Below the pieces are notes generated by a model. That model was given only the letters and a program-made list of their open reading frames with translations, had not been told where the DNA came from and made no database searches. Shown one piece after another: positions 44,069-48,777 of a stretch of DNA of 48,777 bases. Position 1 is the first letter of the stretch. The number at the start of each line of letters is the position of its first letter. Source of the DNA: Desulforhabdus sp. TSK (GTDB taxonomy: Bacteria; Desulfobacterota; Syntrophobacteria; Syntrophobacterales; Syntrophobacteraceae); contig NZ_BQXM01000038.1 of assembly GCF_022836495.1 (NCBI RefSeq), positions 1 to 48,777 on the forward strand, given 5' to 3'. Both the position numbers and the translations under genes were made by a program.

Positions 44069-44488
44069 GTTGTCACCACTCGGCCTGATAAGAAGTCACT
44101 TCTTGATGATATTCGATCAAAGATTGAGAAAGCCTTTCAAGGACTTTCGCCTGGCTGTAATAGATTTTTTTCTTCCATTTATCATGGTTTCTGACGGGAT
44201 TACTGCCATCCTCGGCCATTACAGCTCCTGTTCAGGCTGGGAGTCATGGCACTTGATTCTAACAGCAGCAGGACAGCTGTCGAGACGAGAGCCAATGCCA
44301 GGATTCTTTTGCTTCGTAGGGTGATTCCTCCTTTGAAAGAGACCGTTGTTGGACAGATGAGAAATCCGGCACTATACGACCATAGAGGAAGAGTGCCGCC
44401 AAGCCGACCTGGTTGGTCTTTCCGGGTGTCACCTCCTTTCAGAAAGGTATCGCGGCTGCCGATAGCCATAGCACCCACCCTTCCAGGT
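44069..44488. other. Degraded region upstream of the broken gene
   Basis: On the minus strand, AAAGGAGG (about 44331) is followed by a signal-peptide-like frame 'RSKRILALALVSTAVLLLLE' ending at 44200, but with CTA where a start codon should be. A second AAAGGAGGTGA near 44444 also has no start. This looks like decayed gene starts rather than an active gene. Confidence 0.4.
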
Positions 44489-44601
44489 CAATGCTGTTGA
44501 CTTAACCAGCTTTCGTCATTCCGGCGAAGGCCGCAATCCAGGTAAATAAAGACTTTCTGGACCCAGGTTTTCACCGGGGTGACGTTAAGTCAACAACATT
44601 G
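44489..44601. mobile_element. R1 MITE-like element, copy H, with target duplication
   Basis: Ends CAATGCTGTTGACTTAAC and GTTAAGTCAACAACATTG. A perfect 10-bp direct repeat, CCTTCCAGGT, lies at 44479-44488 and 44603-44612, with one extra base at the right junction. Confidence 0.85.
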
Positions 44602-45174
44602 TCCTTCCAGGTAGACCCTGCAGGGGAAGGCTACGTACCAATACGCACTGCCACTGGCCTCACTCGGGCTCCATCGTTCAAAGAGAACCTTGAGTAAGTT
44701 CTGTGTTACCCACAAATGATTGGTCGCTGAGGGACAAAGCGGTTCAAAACAAAAAAAGCCGAACCACCTCATGCGACCTTGACGCGGTCGCGATCGGCAG
44801 CCCGGCTGTCTTCGTTGAAGACCCGCAGCTTTCCGCCTCCAGATCACTCTGGATTTGGCTTTAGAGAAAAAACAAAAAATTCTTCCGAGCTACCCTGTCA
44901 AATAGCCATGGAGCTCTTAAGGAAGTGCTGGAGAAGATATTTGAGATTCACACGCTCCTCCACAGTGAGAGAGACTGTCAGACGAGGCATCAGAATCCAA
45001 TGGCCTCTGTTTTGAATATTTTAAGCCTTTGTATCATAATGTTAATACAAATACAAGAAAAAAAGGCTCATCGCAAATTGACGTGAAAAGTCGTTGGCGA
45101 TGTCACTTTTGACGGGACATCCCTTTCAATTTAGCATAGATAAGCAGTGGATACCCTAACCGAGAGGTTTTCCC
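44602..45174. other. Intergenic/remnant DNA before the ISL3-type fragment
   Basis: About 570 bp without a supported gene, AT-rich near 45000-45070. It may include decayed 5' parts of the transposase gene, but no convincing frame is left. Confidence 0.35.
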
Positions 45175-45714
45175 ATGAAACTGCTCATCGGCGGCAATCC
45201 ACAAGCGGTACGAAACAAACTCCCCCACGCCAAAGTGGTGGTCGATCGATTCCATGTCATGAAACAACTGAACACCCGACTGGCCCAGCTTCGTACTGCG
45301 CACCAGAAGCGGCTCCCACCCGAAATGCGATCAGTGGTCAAAGGCAGCCGGTGGATCCTTGTGCGGAATCGATGCGAGTTGTCACCTTTGGAGGAAGCCC
45401 ACCTGAGCAAGATACTCGAATCCTGCCCCGACCTTCGAACATTGTACTTGCTCAAAGAGGAGTTCCGGCACTTCTTTGAAAAAGTCCACGACAGGCAGAA
45501 AGCTGCTCGATTTCTATCTGCCTGGATTCTCAGAGCGAGGTTAACCGGGAACAAATACCTGGCCAAATTCGTGACCACCCTTCGCAACTGGTGGGAGGAA
45601 ATCCTCAACTACTTCATTGACCGAATTACCAATGGGTTCGTCGAGGGGCTCAATGGCGTCTTGAGGACCATGAGGCCCTCCCTCCAGTCTGCCGGATACC
45701 GGATCGTCGAATGA
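45175..45714 (+). pseudogene. ISL3-type transposase remnant fused to a cupin tail
   Basis: The frame matches the middle and C-terminal DDE region of ISL3-family transposases: 'HAKVVVDRFHVMKQLNTRLA', 'LTGNKYLAKFVTTLRNWWEE' and 'ITNGFVEGLNG'. The N-terminal zinc finger and first catalytic Asp are absent. After GVLR (codon ends 45666) the last codons RPSLQSAGYRIVE are identical to the end of the cupin at 37712, so a rearrangement created a chimeric 3' end. Not expected to be active. Confidence 0.85.
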
Positions 45715-45812
45715 GATCGGCGGATCGATGGGCAGAAGCCCCTCCTGCAAGGAGTCCGTGGCCCAGGTGAACACGAACTTGAACGCTCACGGCATTTCCT
45801 GGTGATTTTCCG
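45672..45812 (+). repeat. Collapsed duplicate of the cupin and phospholipase-C-like 3' ends
   Basis: 45672-45738 matches 38047-38113 (cupin end and following bases) nearly exactly, and 45766-45807 matches 39291-39333 (end of the phospholipase-C-like gene) at roughly 36 of 42 positions. The roughly 1.2 kb between these parts at the original locus is missing here. Confidence 0.8.
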
Positions 45813-45894
45813 AGGCCGGGAGAGTCGAATACTGTTTCCCTGAAAAGTCCCTCAGGAGGGGGCGCATTTTATTCTCCCCTGTGAGCGAAAACCC

Positions 45895-46006
45895 ATGGGA
45901 GGTTGACTGAACCAACCTTCATCATTCCGGCAAGAGCCGAAGTCCAGGAAAATGAAGACTTCCTGGACCCCGGTTTTCAACGGGGCGACGTTGGCTCAAC
46001 AGCATC
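45895..46006. repeat. R1 element, copy I (diverged)
   Basis: GGTTGACTGAACCAAC at the left, the ATTCCGGCAAGAGCCG and CCCCGGTTTTCAACGGGG hairpins, and GGCTCAACAGCATCG at the right. Both ends are diverged from CAATG/CATTG; no target duplication seen. Confidence 0.65.
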
Positions 46007-46022
46007 GCCCCCACACCCAATG

Positions 46023-46745
46023 TCATTTCAATCCTTCAATGACTTTTAAAACATCCTCAAACCGTGACACGACGTAATCGGGGATGACATTTTCATAAGA
46101 TTTGCTCCCCTGGTTGGAATCGACGAAAATGGACCGGATGCCCAGCCGGGCTGCCCCATGGATGTCGCGATACATGTCGTTGCCCACGTATAGCACGTCG
46201 GCAGGCCCGAGGCGCAGGCGGTCGAGGGCCATCTGCATGAGCCGCGTATCCGGCTTCCTGTAGCCGTAGCTCCCCGAGAGGATGACAGGATCGAAGTAGC
46301 CATCCAGTGTCACGGCCTTCATTTCGGGCAGGGCATAACAGGGCTGAGCGTCGGAAACGAGGGCCATGGGGCAGGTGGTGCGGAGCTGGTCCAGCACCCC
46401 CGTGACACCGGGGTAGAGCCGGAGGCGCTTGCGCGACACAGCACGGTGGATGTGGGCGAGGACCGTGGACAGGCTTCCGCGGGCGGCCGGCTCCCGTATT
46501 CCTTCCTGCTCGAGGAGGCTGCTCCAGATGGCCTCCACGTCGATTTCCGGGTATTCCTCGGCACTCGCCTCCTTCTGCCCCTTCATGATGTCGTAGTAGC
46601 GGTCCCGCACTTCCCACCGGTGGAGGTAGACTCCCTGGTAGGTCAGATAATGGGCGACAGCACGGTAAATTTCTTCCAGAGACTCGTCGGTCTCGATATC
46701 CAGCAGCGTTCCATAGAGATCGAACAGGATGCCCTTGATGGCCAT
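46023..46745 (-). CDS. HAD-family hydrolase
   Basis: 240 aa. Motif I is FDLYGTLLD (8-16, two Asp), followed by a helical cap, motif II near 'MALVSDAQPCY', motif III Lys in 'GYRKPDTRLM' and motif IV 'VLYVGNDMYRDIHGAARLG'. Such enzymes dephosphorylate small metabolites; the substrate is unknown. It is 6 bp downstream of the APH-like kinase gene, so the two are almost certainly co-transcribed and may act on the same phosphorylated compound. Confidence 0.9.
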   Translation of the reverse strand: MAIKGILFDLYGTLLDIETDESLEEIYRAVAHYLTYQGVYLHRWEVRDRYYDIMKGQKEASAEEYPEIDVEAIWSSLLEQEGIREPAARGSLSTVLAHIHRAVSRKRLRLYPGVTGVLDQLRTTCPMALVSDAQPCYALPEMKAVTLDGYFDPVILSGSYGYRKPDTRLMQMALDRLRLGPADVLYVGNDMYRDIHGAARLGIRSIFVDSNQGSKSYENVIPDYVVSRFEDVLKVIEGLK

Positions 46746-46751
46746 GGCCCT

Positions 46752-47750
46752 CTACCTCAGTGTTTTCCTGGCTTCGTCCAGGAGCTGCCGCCGGTACTTT
46801 GCATCGATCCAGGTGTTGCGGGCGATGCGCAGCAGGGTTACCCCCATGTGAAAGGGAAGGCGGCGGGTAATGCTCGCAAAGGCGCTGTGGCGGTCTGGAA
46901 AATGACCGGCATACTCCCAGACGAAATGGCCGATGAAGGGCTCCGCCGCCGAAGGGTTGCCCGCGTGCCGCATGAAGAAATGCTTGAGCTCCCCGGCCAC
47001 ACGCCCCACGTCCAGCACCCGGTCGGCCGTCTTCATCCGCTCCAGGTCGATGGCGATGACCCAGGGGCCGTCGCCGAAGAGAATATTGGCGGGCGTCACG
47101 TCGCCATGGACGAGCACCCGGCTGTCCTGCCACATGCATTCCTTTTCACGCCAGCGTTCCTTGAGGCGGTGGAGCTCCCGCGCTTCGTGACAGTCCATAT
47201 GCCTCCAGTTTTCCAGCCGGCCGACAATCCGATCGAAGTAATCGCAGTCCCTCGCGAAATCCACCCGCTCACCGGAAGCGGTCCTGTTGTGCAGCGTCGC
47301 GAGAAAACAGGCGAGCGCGCCGAGCTTTTCAAAGAGGGGCTCTCTCGCTCCCTCCCGAATCGCCTCGAGGATGAAATCGATGAGCGGCCTGCCGTGGCAG
47401 TACTCCTCCACCAGCACGCAGCCGAGGTCGGCATTGCGGCCGAGGGGGCGGGCGATGTAATGGGGATAGCCGGTGAACCCGAGGCCCCGCAGGTGATGCA
47501 GGTTGTTGAATTCGCGCTCCATGCAGTGAAAAGCGGATTCCGGCGAGCGATCCGACGTGCCTCCGAAAAACTTTCCCACCAGGCGCACCCCGGTGTGCCG
47601 GTCTTCGTAAAGGTAGACGTGGTTGGAGCCGACAAGGCGATACACCCGAAAGTCGGGGGAAGTTCCGCCGACGCCGAGCTGCGGGAGGATCTCGCGGGAG
47701 AGATAACCGTAGAGCGGATCGTTTCGGGACAGGCGGCCAAGATATTTCAT
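46752..47750 (-). CDS. Aminoglycoside-phosphotransferase-like (APH) kinase
   Basis: 332 aa. The Brenner motif 'VLVHGDVTPANILF' with the catalytic Asp and the metal motif 'VIAIDLERMKTAD' are clear; an ATP-binding Lys is likely in 'GVRLVGKFFGG'. The family phosphorylates small molecules or sugars; antibiotic resistance is not implied. It pairs with the HAD hydrolase directly downstream. Confidence 0.85.
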   Translation of the reverse strand: MKYLGRLSRNDPLYGYLSREILPQLGVGGTSPDFRVYRLVGSNHVYLYEDRHTGVRLVGKFFGGTSDRSPESAFHCMEREFNNLHHLRGLGFTGYPHYIARPLGRNADLGCVLVEEYCHGRPLIDFILEAIREGAREPLFEKLGALACFLATLHNRTASGERVDFARDCDYFDRIVGRLENWRHMDCHEARELHRLKERWREKECMWQDSRVLVHGDVTPANILFGDGPWVIAIDLERMKTADRVLDVGRVAGELKHFFMRHAGNPSAAEPFIGHFVWEYAGHFPDRHSAFASITRRLPFHMGVTLLRIARNTWIDAKYRRQLLDEARKTLR

Positions 47751-47851
47751 GAAGGCTCAACGGTTGAGTTGTCGTTTTTGATATAAAACCCCCGCCTTCG
47801 ATCGTTTCTCTGCACTCTTGGCTTCTCCGCAGTGAAAAATGTCGTTTATGG

Positions 47852-48415
47852 CTACTCCGGCAACGCGAACAGATCTCTTGCCTTGAGCTCCAACTCGATG
47901 GTATCGATCCGGAAAGTTTCTCCTTCTTCGTAGAGCTCAGGCTTTTTATAGATCCCGGCGTCCAAAGTGTATTTCTCCACATACTGTCGATCCGGGTGAA
48001 CTATGAAATACTCTCTGACACCGAACCGCTCGAACTGGTCTCGTTTTTTCTTGCGGTCTTTCGTTTCCGTGCTCGGCGAGATCACTTCGAAGAGAACATC
48101 CGGAGCGCCGAAAATCCCGGCCTCTTTGATCTTCGACCGGTCGCAGACAATGAGGACATCCGGCTGTACAACGTCCTTATCCGAGAGGATTACGTCCGTT
48201 GGAGCCATGAACACCCGGCAAGGGTGCCCTTTGCTTTCCATGTCCCTCTCGAGGAGAAACACTATCCTTAACGCTACTGCCTGATGGACGGTAGTAGGGG
48301 CTGGCGTCATATCGTAGATTTCTCCATCCAGGATTTCGCAGCGCAGGTGATCCGGAAAGCCTTTGTAGTCCTCGTACGTATATGAAGCCTTTTCGTGTGC
48401 GAGGTTTATTGCCAT
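47852..48415 (-). CDS. Uma2-family protein (PD-(D/E)XK fold)
   Basis: 187 aa from ATG 48415 (MAINLAHEKASYTYEDYKGF), with AGGAGGA upstream; an upstream extension is rejected. The Uma2 core is visible: 'ILDGEIYDM', 'VVQPDVLIVCDRSK', 'PDVLFEVISPSTETKDRKKK' and 'GVREYFIVHPDRQYVEKYTL', carrying the Asp, Glu and Lys of the nuclease fold. The cellular role of Uma2 proteins is not established. A DUF2442 remnant lies 74 bp upstream on the same strand. Confidence 0.88.
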   Translation of the reverse strand: MAINLAHEKASYTYEDYKGFPDHLRCEILDGEIYDMTPAPTTVHQAVALRIVFLLERDMESKGHPCRVFMAPTDVILSDKDVVQPDVLIVCDRSKIKEAGIFGAPDVLFEVISPSTETKDRKKKRDQFERFGVREYFIVHPDRQYVEKYTLDAGIYKKPELYEEGETFRIDTIELELKARDLFALPE

Positions 48416-48488
48416 GCCCTGTTTCCTCCTGAGAGGGTTAGGTGAACTGATCGTTGCAGCCTTCACCCCCACCCCCGCTGCACATCTC

Positions 48489-48678
48489 TCAAGCGTTGGA
48501 GGCCATATCCTCCTCCATCCAGGCAGGAACATGGCTTCCATAGAGAAGATCCGGGTCGATATCCGCTCCATTTTCCCAGGCAACGGTGCCGAGCTCTTCA
48601 TCTACGCGCACGGTTCGGAAGTAATTTGGGGCGGTGCAAACTTTCTCTTGGAGGTCTCTCGGAAATATAAGTCCTTAT
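48489..48678 (-). pseudogene. Truncated DUF2442 protein, C-terminal half
   Basis: The minus strand translates to '...NYFRTVRVDEELGTVAWENG' and 'ADIDPDLLYGSHVPAWMEED', the C-terminal half of DUF2442 (V.VD.E.GT..W.NGAD..P..LY). An in-frame stop lies just upstream and no start codon precedes the conserved part, so the first half is lost. It ends 74 bp before the Uma2 gene. Confidence 0.75.
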
Positions 48679-48682
48679 TTTA

Positions 48683-48727
48683 GATTGAGAAAAGTATAGA
48701 GTCAGGCATTTCTCAATCATTTTTTCT
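48683..48727 (+). terminator. Hairpin with U-run near the right edge
   Basis: GATTGAGAAA (48683-48692) and TTTCTCAATC (48709-48718) form a 10-bp stem followed by ATTTTTTCT. On the plus strand it looks like a terminator, though no plus-strand gene ends here; it may be left from a lost gene. Confidence 0.5.
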
Positions 48728-48777
48728 ATAGGCAGATAAAACTCTCGGAAATTCATGGATCATTGACGGATAATCTG

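Noticed and set aside
46752-47750. Antibiotic resistance gene
   Set aside because: The APH fold is shared by many metabolic kinases; the pairing with a HAD phosphatase fits small-molecule metabolism, and no resistance subfamily motif is seen.
46446-47786. A 446-codon plus-strand frame across the HAD and APH-like genes
   Set aside because: It is antisense to two well-supported genes and shows no family motif of its own.

Overview
The window reads as chromosomal DNA of a GC-rich anaerobic member of the Desulfobacterota (former Deltaproteobacteria), most like the sulfate-reducing or syntrophic Syntrophobacteraceae. This is inferred from gene content: a Tmc-type membrane redox complex with a tetraheme cytochrome c3, an AMP-forming acetyl-CoA synthetase, a CoA-transferase/GNAT fusion, a Pat-like acyl-CoA synthetase/GNAT fusion, and a complete Tol-Pal operon of a Gram-negative envelope. 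No species can be named from the sequence alone.

Layout. 1-4.5 kb: the 3' part of an old-yellow-enzyme/dienoyl-CoA reductase-type flavoenzyme, a DUF4258 toxin fused to a YgiT-type zinc-finger antitoxin, a DUF4037 protein, an SDR epimerase and a transposase remnant, ending at tRNA-Thr(CGT), which has its own promoter and terminator. 4.6-6.5 kb: two unrecognised small proteins and repeats. 6.6-13.4 kb (minus strand): a sirtuin that overlaps tolQ, then tolR, tolA, tolB, pal and cpoB. 13.5-19.9 kb: a MltD-like lytic transglycosylase, ndk, a tmc-like operon in the order C-B-A, a tandem array of 70-bp repeats at its 5' end, a divergent Rrf2 regulator and a second lytic transglycosylase. 20.2-30.8 kb: the CoA-transferase-like/GNAT fusion, acs, pgm, a lipoprotein, an acyl carrier protein and the Pat-like fusion. 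31-39.3 kb: crcB, a Tat-exported M15-type peptidase, a DUF72 protein, adenine deaminase, a NagX-like acyltransferase followed by a PIG-L deacetylase, a cupin and a secreted phospholipase-C-like protein. 39.4-45.8 kb: an accessory stretch with an AT-rich secreted protein, a secreted clan-CD-like cysteine peptidase with HYR repeats, a broken paralogue of it split by a small insertion element, and an ISL3-type transposase remnant. 46-48.8 kb: HAD hydrolase, APH-like kinase, Uma2 protein and a DUF2442 remnant.

How the genes fit together. The strongest theme is acyl-CoA metabolism under possible lysine-acylation control. Acs keeps the acetylatable lysine motif, a sirtuin that could deacetylate it lies about 9 kb away, and two different large enzymes with C-terminal GNAT domains lie on either side of Acs. 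In one, the CoA-transferase domain has Gln where the catalytic Glu is expected. In the other, the acyl-CoA synthetase domain keeps both histidines expected for phosphoryl transfer, unlike enterobacterial Pat.

The window is also seeded with a small non-coding element of about 110 bp (eight recognisable copies plus one doubtful one). Several copies sit between roughly 10-bp direct repeats, so it behaves like a MITE. A different 154-bp element with 13-bp terminal inverted repeats and a 9-bp target duplication has split the signal peptide from the body of a peptidase-like gene.
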